Positions 6,630 to 14,640 of a stretch of 17,748 nucleotides of DNA are shown here, piece after piece. The notes under the pieces were generated by a model, which searched no databases, was not told the DNA's origin, and saw only the letters and a list, made by a program, of their open reading frames with translations. Position 1 is the first letter of the stretch. Every line of letters starts with the position of its first letter. The position numbers and the translations under genes are program-made. Source of the stretch: CAXGUU01 sp964012875 (GTDB taxonomy: Bacteria > Pseudomonadota > Gammaproteobacteria > Ga0077536); the NCBI GenBank assembly GCA_964012875.1, contig CAXGUU010000034.1:1-17748 (forward strand). The letters are read 5' to 3'.

Positions 6630-7394
6630 TTAAATCTGTCGATTCAAAAATTCGTTCATGACGGTCGCGACATAGACCGGCGCTTCCTGCTGCGGGTAAT
6701 GGCCAGCGTTTCTGCACACCGCGATCTCGGCATTGGGATACCACTTCGCAAAGGTTTGTCTTGCCGTCGCTTCGGTAAAAGGTTCCATGTCGAACTCGCC
6801 AATGATCACCAGCATCGGCGTTTCATTACCCTCAATTTCTGACAGAAATCCCCGCTCCGTCAGATTCTTCAGGTACCCCTCCTGCGCCTGCTTGAGTCGC
6901 GACGCACGCGTCTGACGAATTTTGAAATCAAGCCATTGCTCGCACAGGCGGTTACCGGTCAGGGCATCAAAAGCTTCACGCAACAGGCTGTTGTCGGCAA
7001 TCGACCCTTCGATGATGGCAAACCCCTCCGGCGTAAAACTCAAACCCGAAGCCGCGACCGGTGTATTCAACACGGCGGACTTGATGCGGTCACCACCATC
7101 GAGCACAACGCGCTGGGCCAGCATGCCACTCATTGAATGTCCGACGATATGAAAGTGCTCCCACCCGAGGTTATCCGCAAGGACGATGATGTCGGCGGCA
7201 GCTTCAACCGGTGTGTAGTCGCCAGCCATATGCCGCGAGCCGCCGTAACCGCGCACTTCGGTAAAGGCGAACGTGAACTTCTGGGTGTCAAAAAAATTGC
7301 GCGCAAATGCCCACGTATCGCGGCAACCGTAAAAATCATGCATGAGGATTACACCTTCATCTCCATCACCGTATAGCTCGTGTCCCAGAATCAC
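6630..7394 (-). CDS. Alpha/beta hydrolase
   Basis: A 254-residue alpha/beta-hydrolase-fold protein. The oxyanion segment MHDFYG (18-23), the nucleophile elbow GHSMSG with Ser87, Asp202 in GEFDMEP and His232 in NAGHYP make a full catalytic triad. The elbow has Ser in place of the usual last Gly. There is no signal peptide, so it is cytoplasmic. It starts at a GTG (7394) with AAGGAG 6 nt upstream (7401-7406). It lies between the amidase remnant and the cytochrome gene (77-bp gap), all on the minus strand, so it may once have worked with the amidase. Substrate class (ester, lactone, C-C bond) cannot be told. No link with sulfide oxidation is implied beyond proximity. Confidence 0.88.
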   Translation of the reverse strand: MILGHELYGDGDEGVILMHDFYGCRDTWAFARNFFDTQKFTFAFTEVRGYGGSRHMAGDYTPVEAAADIIVLADNLGWEHFHIVGHSMSGMLAQRVVLDGGDRIKSAVLNTPVAASGLSFTPEGFAIIEGSIADNSLLREAFDALTGNRLCEQWLDFKIRQTRASRLKQAQEGYLKNLTERGFLSEIEGNETPMLVIIGEFDMEPFTEATARQTFAKWYPNAEIAVCRNAGHYPQQEAPVYVATVMNEFLNRQI

Positions 7395-7417
7395 GCTTTA
7401 CTCCTTAATTCCTGAAT

Positions 7418-7830
7418 TTATCTACCCGACTGCTCGAACGCGTAAGCAGCCCAATATACCTGGCTCTCCTCGAAGCGCCTCCCGCTCAACATCAGCCGTA
7501 CCGTCAAGCCGTCGACCTCGCCGCAGGGTACGGATATCGAGGGATGACCAGTCAGATCGAAACCGGGGTATTCGGGATCATTTCGAGTGCGCGCGTGGCA
7601 ATTTCACTGGCGTCGGCATCAGCAGTACGCCAACATCGGCTAAGGCCGCGGTCAGACGCTGCCGCGGGTTCTGCGCTTTACCGTAATAGAGCTTACCATA
7701 GGCCTGTGTCATATATTCGCCGGTCAGCAATACTAACTTGGTCTGCGGGTCGAATTTATGCGTATGCTCACGCCTCCCTCAAAGTGAATCGTCTGCAGCC
7801 AGTGGTCTCTCACTGTGTCGGCGCAGCCAT
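7418..7830 (-). pseudogene. Remnant of amidase-signature (AS) family amidase, C-terminal part
   Basis: This stretch has no intact gene but its minus strand reads as a broken amidase. Frame one (from about 7757 down to a TGA at 7578-7580) gives FDPQTKLVLLTGEYMTQAY and then VGVLLMPTP. A second frame continues with RALEMIPNT. A third frame (7564 down to a TAA at 7418-7420) gives FDLTGHPSISVPCG and DGLTVRLMLSGRRFEE, the well-conserved C-terminal signature of AS amidases. At least two frameshifts are therefore needed. DHWLQT near 7800 in yet another frame may be more of it. Only about 130 residues of an expected 450-500 remain; the catalytic Ser-Ser-Lys part is gone. The remnant ends 23 bp before the alpha/beta hydrolase start. 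Confidence 0.75.
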
Positions 7831-7876
7831 GTGAGTAAAATACAGCAATCGTTAAGCAATGGGCCGGAGACCGCAG

Positions 7877-8263
7877 ATGAGCAAAGACAACGAAGTCACA
7901 CCCCAGTTTCTCGCAACGTTCACACAGGCCTGGAACGACAAAGACGTCGATAAATTGATGGAACACATGGATGACGACTGCGAATTCATGGCTTCGGTCG
8001 GCTCTGACACTGAAGGCACCCACTGGGTTGGCCGTGACGAAGTGCGCAAGGGTTTTTCCAGCCTCTGGGACGGGTACCCCGACGCACATTTCGAGCCCGT
8101 CGGCAAAGACTTTATCGTTGGTGACCGCGGTTGCTCGGAGTGGATTTTCACCGGCACCCGTAAAGCCGATGGCAGCAAGGTTCGGGCCCGTGGCTGCGAT
8201 GTGTATACGTTCAGGAACGGCAAGATCGCGGTCAAGAACTCGATGCGCAAACAGACGCCCTGA
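7877..8263 (+). CDS. SnoaL/NTF2-like protein
   Basis: A 128-residue single-domain protein of the SnoaL/NTF2 cone fold. Typical traits are an N-terminal helix FTQAWNDKDVDKLMEHM, the HMDDDCEF strand, GRDEVRKGF, and a C-terminal sheet ending DVYTFRNGKIAVKNS. Such proteins act as isomerases, dehydratases or hydrolases on small ligands, or have no known activity. The ATG at 7877 is chosen because GGAGA (7866-7870) lies 6 nt upstream; an ATG at 7859 would place that site inside the gene. It stands alone on the plus strand, between the amidase remnant and convergent glnD. The start region probably replaced part of the former amidase gene. Function is unknown. Confidence 0.85.
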   Translation: MSKDNEVTPQFLATFTQAWNDKDVDKLMEHMDDDCEFMASVGSDTEGTHWVGRDEVRKGFSSLWDGYPDAHFEPVGKDFIVGDRGCSEWIFTGTRKADGSKVRARGCDVYTFRNGKIAVKNSMRKQTP

Positions 8264-8275
8264 AATTAAAACCCC

Positions 8276-8306
8276 ACTAAGCGGAGCGCGCAGCCGCCTT
8301 TAAAGC
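8276..8306 (-). terminator. Possible weak terminator behind glnD
   Basis: In the 48-bp gap between two convergent genes the minus strand reads a small GCGG/CCGC stem with flanking AAG/CTT pairs. About 10 nt further on comes GGGGTTTTAATTT. The stem is short and bulged, and the T run is separated from it, so this is only a candidate. Confidence 0.28.
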
Positions 8307-8311
8307 TACCC

Positions 8312-10894
8312 CTAGGCGGCCTGTCCCGCTTCCAGTGCCAGTTCGGCGGCCCTCTCGAGCGCCGCGATAACTTCCTCGCAGCGGGTGTCACTCAGGCGCT
8401 GGCCGTCGGCGTCCGTCAGGAAGAAGACGTCGACGGCTTTTTCGCCGAAAGTACTGACATTGGCGCCGTGCAGGTTCGCGCCTTGATCGGCGATGGCAGC
8501 GGCGAGATCCGCCAACAAGCCTTTGCGATCGGCAGCGACCACTTCAATCGCAGTCACGTGGCTGGCTGCAGCATCGTGTCGCCGTACCTGAACCGGTACC
8601 ACTTTCATCAGGATATCGGGTTTCTTCGAATACTTGATGGATGGCGGTGCATCACCTTTCAATACCTTCAGCAGGCGGGTACTCAGTCGCTCAAGCTGCG
8701 ACGCTTCGGCGATGGGTTGGTCCTTGGCCGAAGTGATATGAAATTCATCGAGTACTCGCCCGTCGCGCAGGGCGTAAGCATGCGCTGTCAATAATTTAGT
8801 ATTGGCGTGCGCGAGGGTCGCGGTCACGTGGGAAAAGAGTTTCGCCCGATCAGGCCCCCACGCCAGCACCCGGGTATGGCCCTTGGGTTCATTAACCGAC
8901 AGGTTCACACCGTACTCCTCGCCCAATTCCAGGCAGAGCTCGTACAGTTGGTTCGGCAAAAAGTGTAGCGCCATCGTGTTCGATACGAACTCGAGCGCAC
9001 GTTGAACGTTCTTCTTTTGCGTCGCCGGCGCCGCACCGATAACACTTTTCTTGCGCGCCGCAACGCGCTGGTCGAGATCTTCAGGTGCAGCACGCCCGGT
9101 TCTCAGATAGGCCTCGGTCGCATAGTAAAGTTGCGAGAACAGATGCCCTTTCCAGTCGGTCCAGGTACCCGGGCCGACTGCCGTAACGTCGGCAACGGTC
9201 AGCAGGAACAGGTAAGTCAATCGCTCCTGGTCACCGACAAAAGACGCGAAGTTCTGGATCACCTCGGGATCGTTCAGATCGTAGTGCTGCGCAGTCTTGG
9301 ACAGACGCAGGTGATGCAAAACCAGCCAGGCGACGAGATCGATATCGTCATCAGACAGGCCGAGGCGCTTGCAGAATTTTCGTACCAGCTGCTCGCCGAT
9401 CTCGGAGTGATCGCCGCCGCGTCCTTTCGCAATGTCGTGGTAGAGCAGCGCGAGGTATAGCAACTCGGGTCTTGCCAATTCCGGCATCAGCTCAGAAGCC
9501 AGCGGAAAATCGATGAACTCGCCTTCGTCGAGGGCGAAATCACGCAGGATATCGATCGCGCGGATGGTATGGGCATCGACCGTGTACTGGTGGTAGCGAT
9601 CGAACTGTCCGTGTCCGGTGATGCGGCCAAAGTCCGGACAAAACCTCCCTAACACCCCGGTCTCGTGCATCTGACTCAAAGCCGTGGTCACGTTTCTCGG
9701 CGATCGCAAGATTTCCAGGAAAAGCCTGTTCGCTTCCTTGCGATTACGCACCTGCGCAGTCACCATCCCGGCATGCTTGCGCACGGTCCTGAGTGCGCGG
9801 CTGTTCATGTACCGATGATCTTTCTGCGCTTCACGAAAAACACGGACGACATTCAGCGGATCAGATGCGAATGTTGACTCGTCTTCGATTCGGAGTTTTT
9901 GCGCACGGACTTTCATACCCCCACCAATGTCGACGGTGCGTCGAATGCGCGGCGGCGGATTAATACGTTCATCAAAATGTAGCAGGAAAATGTCGGTTAG
10001 ATCGGCGATAGCACGGACGTTAAGAAAATAGTTTTTCAGGAATCGCTCTTCCGCACTCGACCGAGGACTGTCGCGGTAACGAAATCGCGCGGCCAGTTCG
10101 TGTTGCAGATCGAAGCGTAGACGATCGTTTTCCCTCCCCGTTACCAGATGCAGCCCGGTACGCACCCGCCACAGGAAATCGCGGCCTTTTACGAAAGCGT
10201 TGAACTCCTCCTCACTGACGACACCCTTGCCAATGAGTTCGCGCGCAGTGGGCACGCCATACCAGGCCATCGACAACCAGAACATGGTGCTGACGTCGCG
10301 CAAGCCACCCTTACCATTTTTACAGTCGGGCTCCATGACGAACGCCGTCCCACCATTGGCGACTCGCCGGGCTGCACACTCTTCTAGTTTTTGCCGGCAG
10401 AACTCGGCCCGCTGGCGCTTATTCCAGCTCGCGGGCGCGGCGGTCTTATTCAAAGCCGTATAGGCCTCACCCGGGCCGGCAATCAATCGTGATTCGAGTA
10501 ATGCGGTGCGGGTATTTAAATCGTCCGCTGCGAACGCCTTGGTCTCGGCCGGGGTACGTACCGCGTGACCCAGATGAGCGCCCGCATCGAAAATGACTTG
10601 CACGAACCGAGAAATGGCGGCATTGATAGCCTTGTCTTTGGGATCGGCGACCAAAAACATCAGGTCCCAGTCCGATTCCGGACACAGTTCGGCGCGACCG
10701 TACCCACCGGTCGCTACGATGTCGACCTTGGCATTCAGACTGCCGGCCGTTTCATTCCACAGGTCAATCAGGAAGCGGTCCACTTTGGCGCTGATGTACT
10801 TGACGATCGCGCGGCCGTTCTGGTGAGCATCGAGACGGCTCTGCGCGCCATCGAGGATCTCGCGGCGACGAGCCTTGGCTAGTTCAATTTCCAT
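8312..10894 (-). CDS. glnD: [Protein-PII] uridylyltransferase / uridylyl-removing enzyme GlnD
   Basis: An 860-residue bifunctional nitrogen sensor that uridylylates PII proteins when glutamine is low and removes UMP when it is high. Domains in order are: nucleotidyltransferase with GGYGRAELCPESDWD (about 63-77), the GlnD linker with KNGKGGLRD (about 192-200), the HD phosphohydrolase with YHDIAKGRGGDHSE (about 485-498), and two C-terminal ACT domains (about 675-745 and 780-850) that bind glutamine. All catalytic motifs are intact and length is near the usual 860-890. An ATG start at 10894 is used; a TTG at 10903 is possible, and neither has a clear ribosome site. The gene is the last of a minus-strand run behind the amidohydrolase (19-bp gap), away from the map/dapD setting common in enterobacteria. 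Confidence 0.96.
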   Translation of the reverse strand: MEIELAKARRREILDGAQSRLDAHQNGRAIVKYISAKVDRFLIDLWNETAGSLNAKVDIVATGGYGRAELCPESDWDLMFLVADPKDKAINAAISRFVQVIFDAGAHLGHAVRTPAETKAFAADDLNTRTALLESRLIAGPGEAYTALNKTAAPASWNKRQRAEFCRQKLEECAARRVANGGTAFVMEPDCKNGKGGLRDVSTMFWLSMAWYGVPTARELIGKGVVSEEEFNAFVKGRDFLWRVRTGLHLVTGRENDRLRFDLQHELAARFRYRDSPRSSAEERFLKNYFLNVRAIADLTDIFLLHFDERINPPPRIRRTVDIGGGMKVRAQKLRIEDESTFASDPLNVVRVFREAQKDHRYMNSRALRTVRKHAGMVTAQVRNRKEANRLFLEILRSPRNVTTALSQMHETGVLGRFCPDFGRITGHGQFDRYHQYTVDAHTIRAIDILRDFALDEGEFIDFPLASELMPELARPELLYLALLYHDIAKGRGGDHSEIGEQLVRKFCKRLGLSDDDIDLVAWLVLHHLRLSKTAQHYDLNDPEVIQNFASFVGDQERLTYLFLLTVADVTAVGPGTWTDWKGHLFSQLYYATEAYLRTGRAAPEDLDQRVAARKKSVIGAAPATQKKNVQRALEFVSNTMALHFLPNQLYELCLELGEEYGVNLSVNEPKGHTRVLAWGPDRAKLFSHVTATLAHANTKLLTAHAYALRDGRVLDEFHITSAKDQPIAEASQLERLSTRLLKVLKGDAPPSIKYSKKPDILMKVVPVQVRRHDAAASHVTAIEVVAADRKGLLADLAAAIADQGANLHGANVSTFGEKAVDVFFLTDADGQRLSDTRCEEVIAALERAAELALEAGQAA

Positions 10895-10913
10895 CGGCTG
10901 CAATGCTATCGGT

Positions 10914-12035
10914 TCAGGCGGCAGCCTTGAGGTTAGATGTATTCAGACGATATAAAGCCGCGACATTATCGTGCAGGATCAGATCCTTCTCCACGGCCGT
11001 CAAATGCGCCAGCTGTTCCTGCAGCATGGCCTGGGAATCTGGCCAGGTCGAATCGGAATGGGGGAAATCGTTGGCCCACATCATGCGCTCGATGTTCAGC
11101 TGATCCTTGAACTGAAAAGCGGTGTAGTCGTCCTGAAACGTAAAATAAATATGCTCGCGAAAAAGTTCGCTCGGGCTGCGACCGAGCTCGCGGCCTTGCA
11201 TCCAGTGCCGGTGGCGGGCGTAGGCATGGTCCATCCGATACATGTAGTGCGGAATCCAGCCGCCATCCGCTTCAACCGAGACGATGCGCAGTTTCGGATG
11301 GCGGGTAAAAATGCCGTCGAACACGAACATGCTCATCAAATCCTGGTTTCCACGCACGATCGACATGAAGGTATTGATCTTCGACCCGCGGTGGCGCTGG
11401 AGCATCTGCTCTCCGGAGGTGAGGATGTGAAAACTGGGCACCAGCTCAAGGTCAATCAGCGCATCGAAAAATTCACCGTACATCGGATCGCAGTAATCTT
11501 CCTCACCCGGCATGCCGGGCAGCATGACGCCACGAAACCCCTGCGCCTTGATCACCTTGAGTTCTTCAACACCCGACGCAACGCTCGTAACGGCGCATTG
11601 GGCGAGCCCAATCAAACGCTCGGGATAGGGATCGCAGAATTCGAGCAACCAGCGGTTGTAGGCTTCCATACAGGCCTGCTTGAGGGCGTGATCCGGAATA
11701 TTGCAGATCTCCATGCCAACCGACGGGTAGATCACTTCCGCGGCGATGCCGTCACGTGCCTGGTCGGCCATGCGAGCATGGGGGTCCCAGCCGCCGCGAT
11801 GCAGCGATTTAAAATCGGCGCCGATTGCCGATAGCTCTTCGGGCTTTTTCCCGGCGCCCGAGGCCAGCGACAACGGTATCGGCGTCTTGGATCCTTCGAT
11901 TATAAAAACGTGGCCCCGTTTTTCATGATGGACCAAGCGTGGGGCACGCTCTTTAAAGCGCGCATCAATGTAATTGACGTAACACTCCGGCGGCTCACAC
12001 ACGTGGCTGTCCGCCGAGATAATGGGTTTGGTCAT
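10914..12035 (-). CDS. Amidohydrolase family 2 (ACMSD-like TIM barrel)
   Basis: A 373-residue metal-dependent TIM-barrel protein of the Amidohydro_2 family, whose members decarboxylate or hydrolyse aromatic and ring-cleavage products. Visible metal and active-site motifs are DSH (9-11) near the N-terminus, His203 in SFHILTSG, the RHPKLRIVSVEADGGWIP segment (245-262) and Asp323 in NDFPHSD. Length fits the family. It begins 20 bp after the gloB stop and ends 10-19 bp before glnD, in one run. It has no signal peptide, so it should act in the cytoplasm. Members are often found beside LLM monooxygenases and acyl-CoA enzymes in catabolic clusters, as in this window, but the substrate is not predictable. 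Confidence 0.9.
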   Translation of the reverse strand: MTKPIISADSHVCEPPECYVNYIDARFKERAPRLVHHEKRGHVFIIEGSKTPIPLSLASGAGKKPEELSAIGADFKSLHRGGWDPHARMADQARDGIAAEVIYPSVGMEICNIPDHALKQACMEAYNRWLLEFCDPYPERLIGLAQCAVTSVASGVEELKVIKAQGFRGVMLPGMPGEEDYCDPMYGEFFDALIDLELVPSFHILTSGEQMLQRHRGSKINTFMSIVRGNQDLMSMFVFDGIFTRHPKLRIVSVEADGGWIPHYMYRMDHAYARHRHWMQGRELGRSPSELFREHIYFTFQDDYTAFQFKDQLNIERMMWANDFPHSDSTWPDSQAMLQEQLAHLTAVEKDLILHDNVAALYRLNTSNLKAAA

Positions 12036-12055
12036 GGCTGCAACAGACCCTTCAA

Positions 12056-12847
12056 TTACCAGTTGTTACGCAATTCGCGTAGTTTAAGAAAAACCGTCTT
12101 GGCGTCCGGGTTATCCGGGAGATTGGGAAACGCTTCCCGCAGTGCCGCGATCACCGATGGACTCTGCAGTCGAAAAAAAGTGTTGATCTCTTTTTCAAGC
12201 GCCAAGGTGGAAACAAGCGCATCAGCCGGGTCCTGATCTGATACATCATCCATCAGTGACTTTGCACGGGCGTTGTCCGGTTCGCGATCGAGGGTAAATT
12301 CGAGGTTGTTCGACATGTAGTCGTGGCCCGGGTAGATCAGGGTCCCATCCGACAGTTTCGCCAACTGTGTGGCGAAGGTTTCGTAAAGTTCTTCCGGATG
12401 ACCGCCATGGTGGCAGTTACCCGCGCCGGCATTGAACAAGGTGTCGCCGCAGAACAACGCCGGCGTGTCAGTGTGGGACAACAGGCACACGTGACTCATG
12501 GTGTGCCCAGGTGTATCCAGCGCTTCGAGTTCAACGGTCGAACCGATCTTGATGACATCACCGGCTCCGAGGCCCCGATCCATGCCATCGATGGCGTCCT
12601 TGGCGTTGGCATGCGCGAGCAGCTTCGCCCCGGTCGCCGCAATGACGGCTTCGTTACCGCCGGTGTGGTCGAAATGTTCGTGGGTGTTCAGCACCTGGGT
12701 GATCGACCAGCCCTTCTGTTTGGCCACGCCGAGGCATTTTTCGTGATCCAGGGGATCCACTGCCAAGGCTTCACCGCTCGCCTCACACACGATCAGGTAA
12801 TTGAAGTTGCGGTAGGCGTTACCGGTCCAGATTTGTTCAACATGCAT
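12056..12847 (-). CDS. gloB: Hydroxyacylglutathione hydrolase-like metallo-beta-lactamase (glyoxalase II)
   Basis: A 263-residue metallo-beta-lactamase-fold hydrolase. The binuclear metal site is complete: THEHFDH (55-61), His115 in TPGHTMSH, Asp135 in FCGDTLF and His175 in YPGHDY. The C-terminal part (about 180-263) corresponds to the substrate-binding helices of glyoxalase II, which hydrolyses S-lactoylglutathione to lactate and glutathione. The ATG at 12847 has GGGGA 6 nt upstream. It leads the minus-strand run gloB-amidohydrolase-glnD and is divergent from the alpha/beta hydrolase at 12982. A related thioesterase role on another glutathione or CoA thioester cannot be excluded. Confidence 0.88.
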   Translation of the reverse strand: MHVEQIWTGNAYRNFNYLIVCEASGEALAVDPLDHEKCLGVAKQKGWSITQVLNTHEHFDHTGGNEAVIAATGAKLLAHANAKDAIDGMDRGLGAGDVIKIGSTVELEALDTPGHTMSHVCLLSHTDTPALFCGDTLFNAGAGNCHHGGHPEELYETFATQLAKLSDGTLIYPGHDYMSNNLEFTLDREPDNARAKSLMDDVSDQDPADALVSTLALEKEINTFFRLQSPSVIAALREAFPNLPDNPDAKTVFLKLRELRNNW

Positions 12848-12920
12848 CAGGAGTCCCCAGACAGCGGAATTGCGATGAAAGCAAGGCTAACATGATGCAC
12901 CTTATACTCAAGGGCGGCAC

Positions 12921-12948
12921 TTGACCTCAAACGGGAAGCCCCGACAAT
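12921..12948 (+). promoter_or_regulatory. Candidate sigma-70 promoter for hydrolase-Rieske-PQQ run
   Basis: In the 134-bp divergent gap 12848-12981, TTGACC (12921-12926, five of six consensus bases) is followed after 16 bp by GACAAT (12943-12948, four of six). This would give a transcript beginning about 25 bp before the ATG at 12982. The ribosome site for that gene is weak (AGGA, 13 nt away). No operator repeat was seen. Confidence 0.35.
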
Positions 12949-12981
12949 TGCAGAACACACGATGAGGACCACGAGAATAAT

Positions 12982-13932
12982 ATGAGCGCGGGAGAACGAC
13001 TACCGGGGACACCTGATCCGATGCATCGGTGGCAGGGCGCACAGGGCGTCACCATCGCCGGCGACAGCTGGGGGCCTGAAACCGGTCCGCTGGTGTTTCT
13101 ACAGCACGGCGGCGGCCAGACGCGTCACGCGTGGAAAAGCGCGGGTGAATTCCTGGGCGGCGCCGGTTATTACGCGGTCGCCTTCGACGCGCGCGGCCAC
13201 GGCGATTCTGACTGGGCGCCGGACGGCGTTTACGGCCAGGACATCATGGTCGAAGACCTCTTGTGTGTGATCGATCAACTAGACGGACGCCGTCCGGTGC
13301 TAGTTGGCGCTTCGATGGGCGGGGGCACCAGCCTCGTTGCCATTGGTGAGGATCGGGTCGATGCCACGGCATTGGTACTGGTCGATATCGCACCAAAAAT
13401 CGAACCCGAGGGCGTCAAAAAAATTGGTGACTTCATGAGTCAGAAACCTGAAGGCTTCGATAACCTCGAAGAAGTCGCCAACGCCATCGCCGCCTACCAG
13501 CCGCATCGCAAGCGACCGCACGATCTGAAGGGCCTGGCCAAGAACCTCCGCCGCGCGCCCAACGGCAAATATCGCTGGCACTGGGACCCACGCTTCATGA
13601 CCCTGCGCCGCGATATCCACAAACGCACAGAACGCCTCATTGCCTGCGCAAAAAACCTGACTCTGCCATCCTTGCTGGTGCGCGGTGGTCTGTCCGATGT
13701 ATTGAGCGAGGACGGCGCGCAACACTTTCTGGGGCTCTATCCGAAGAGTGAATACGTCAACATCACGGATGCCGGACACATGGTCGCGGGCGATCGCAAC
13801 GATATCTTTGGCAACGCGGTCATCGAATTTTTACAACGCACCGTGCCCGTTGCCGGCGCCCCGGTGCAGCCGACCCACGAACCGCATCCCCATCATGAAG
13901 GACCTGATGGCGACACCGTCGATGTGCCCTGA
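12982..13932 (+). CDS. Alpha/beta hydrolase with His/Pro-rich tail
   Basis: A 316-residue alpha/beta-hydrolase-fold protein. QHGGGQ (41-46) is the oxyanion segment, GASMGG holds the nucleophile Ser111, Asp239 lies in RGGLSDVL and His266 in ITDAGHMV. The triad is therefore complete. The core ends near residue 288; the last 25 or so residues are rich in His, Pro and acidic residues (THEPHPHHEG), an extension not needed by the fold. There is no signal peptide. It sits 44 bp before the Rieske gene on the same strand and may be co-transcribed with it and the PQQ dehydrogenase. It resembles peroxidase-type or epoxide-hydrolase-like family members only in general form; substrate unknown. Confidence 0.88.
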   Translation: MSAGERLPGTPDPMHRWQGAQGVTIAGDSWGPETGPLVFLQHGGGQTRHAWKSAGEFLGGAGYYAVAFDARGHGDSDWAPDGVYGQDIMVEDLLCVIDQLDGRRPVLVGASMGGGTSLVAIGEDRVDATALVLVDIAPKIEPEGVKKIGDFMSQKPEGFDNLEEVANAIAAYQPHRKRPHDLKGLAKNLRRAPNGKYRWHWDPRFMTLRRDIHKRTERLIACAKNLTLPSLLVRGGLSDVLSEDGAQHFLGLYPKSEYVNITDAGHMVAGDRNDIFGNAVIEFLQRTVPVAGAPVQPTHEPHPHHEGPDGDTVDVP

Positions 13933-13976
13933 ATGAGACGGCCCGAAGCCTTAAGAAATTTTCCGAACGATCAATC

Positions 13977-14591
13977 ATGCTCAGAAAAAAACGCGACACC
14001 AGCGAAACCCCGGCGAACCGTAACACGCACACCGACACCGATCGGCGACGCCTGATCGCCGGGACGGCGGGCATTGTCGCAAGCTCCCTGGCTCTACCCG
14101 CCTCGGCCGCAAAGAAACGCAAACCCGAGAAATTGCCGCCGCAAGCAGGCGATCAACTCGCGTTCCCGAGCTACGACGGTGACGGCCAGGCGATTACTGC
14201 TGACGATGTCGTCGTTGGAGCAGCACCCCTGCTGGTCTATCCGCGTGATCCGGTGTCCGGCGTCTTACGCGAACGCTCGCGCCTGAATCAGATCCTCGTG
14301 ATGCGATTCGACACCACTGATCTGAGTGACGCACTGGCGCCATTCGCCGCGGAAGGCGTGCTCGCCTACTCTGGTGTGTGCACGCATACCGCCTGCGGCG
14401 TATCGGAATGGGACGCCGAAGCGCGCCATCTCGTGTGCCCCTGTCACGGCTCAAGGTTCGACCCCCTGAATGAAGGCAAGCGCATGACCGGCCCGGCCAC
14501 GCGCAGCCTGCCGCTGCTGCCGATTAAGAAAGATGGCACGCACTTCGCCGTCGCCGGAACGTTCTCGGCTAAAGTCGGACCGAAAAAATGA
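13977..14591 (+). CDS. Tat-exported Rieske [2Fe-2S] protein
   Basis: A 204-residue protein with a twin-arginine leader (DRRRLIAGTAG, 22-32, hydrophobic stretch to about 44) and a Rieske domain in the C-terminal half. Cluster ligands are Cys135 and His137 (CTHTAC) and Cys154 and His157 (CPCHGS). Cys140 and Cys156 can form the disulfide found in high-potential, bc1-type Rieske proteins. No oxygenase catalytic domain is present, so it is an electron carrier, not a dioxygenase. Residues 55-125 form an unassigned linker. It lies 49 bp upstream of the PQQ dehydrogenase, on the same strand and sharing its periplasmic location, which suggests it takes electrons from that enzyme; this is inference. 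No cytochrome b gene is adjacent. Confidence 0.88.
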   Translation: MLRKKRDTSETPANRNTHTDTDRRRLIAGTAGIVASSLALPASAAKKRKPEKLPPQAGDQLAFPSYDGDGQAITADDVVVGAAPLLVYPRDPVSGVLRERSRLNQILVMRFDTTDLSDALAPFAAEGVLAYSGVCTHTACGVSEWDAEARHLVCPCHGSRFDPLNEGKRMTGPATRSLPLLPIKKDGTHFAVAGTFSAKVGPKK

Positions 14592-14616
14592 CCTTCTAAC
14601 CAAGATAAATAAGGAT

Positions 14617-14629
14617 GGGGTCAGACCCC
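14617..14629. repeat. GGGGTCAGACCCC palindrome in PQQ dehydrogenase leader
   Basis: A perfect 13-bp palindrome (six bases either side of a central A) lies between AAGGAT (14611-14616), the only Shine-Dalgarno-like sequence, and the ATG at 14641. A related motif recurs at 16424-16439 and, inverted and degenerate, at 16482-16497. It looks like a half-copy of a REP-type repeat. As RNA it can fold as GGGGT-CAG-ACCCC. Confidence 0.6.
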
Positions 14630-14640
14630 CGAACGCCCCG

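Noticed and set aside
7733..8089. 118-codon minus-strand frame opposite the SnoaL-like gene
   Set aside because: Most of it is antisense to the SnoaL gene. Only its tail (near DHWLQT) may be leftover amidase, which is already covered by the pseudogene call.
10971..11834. Open frame of 287 codons on the plus strand, antisense to the amidohydrolase
   Set aside because: It mirrors the codon structure of the amidohydrolase, whose catalytic motifs are all intact on the minus strand. No family features or ribosome site support it.
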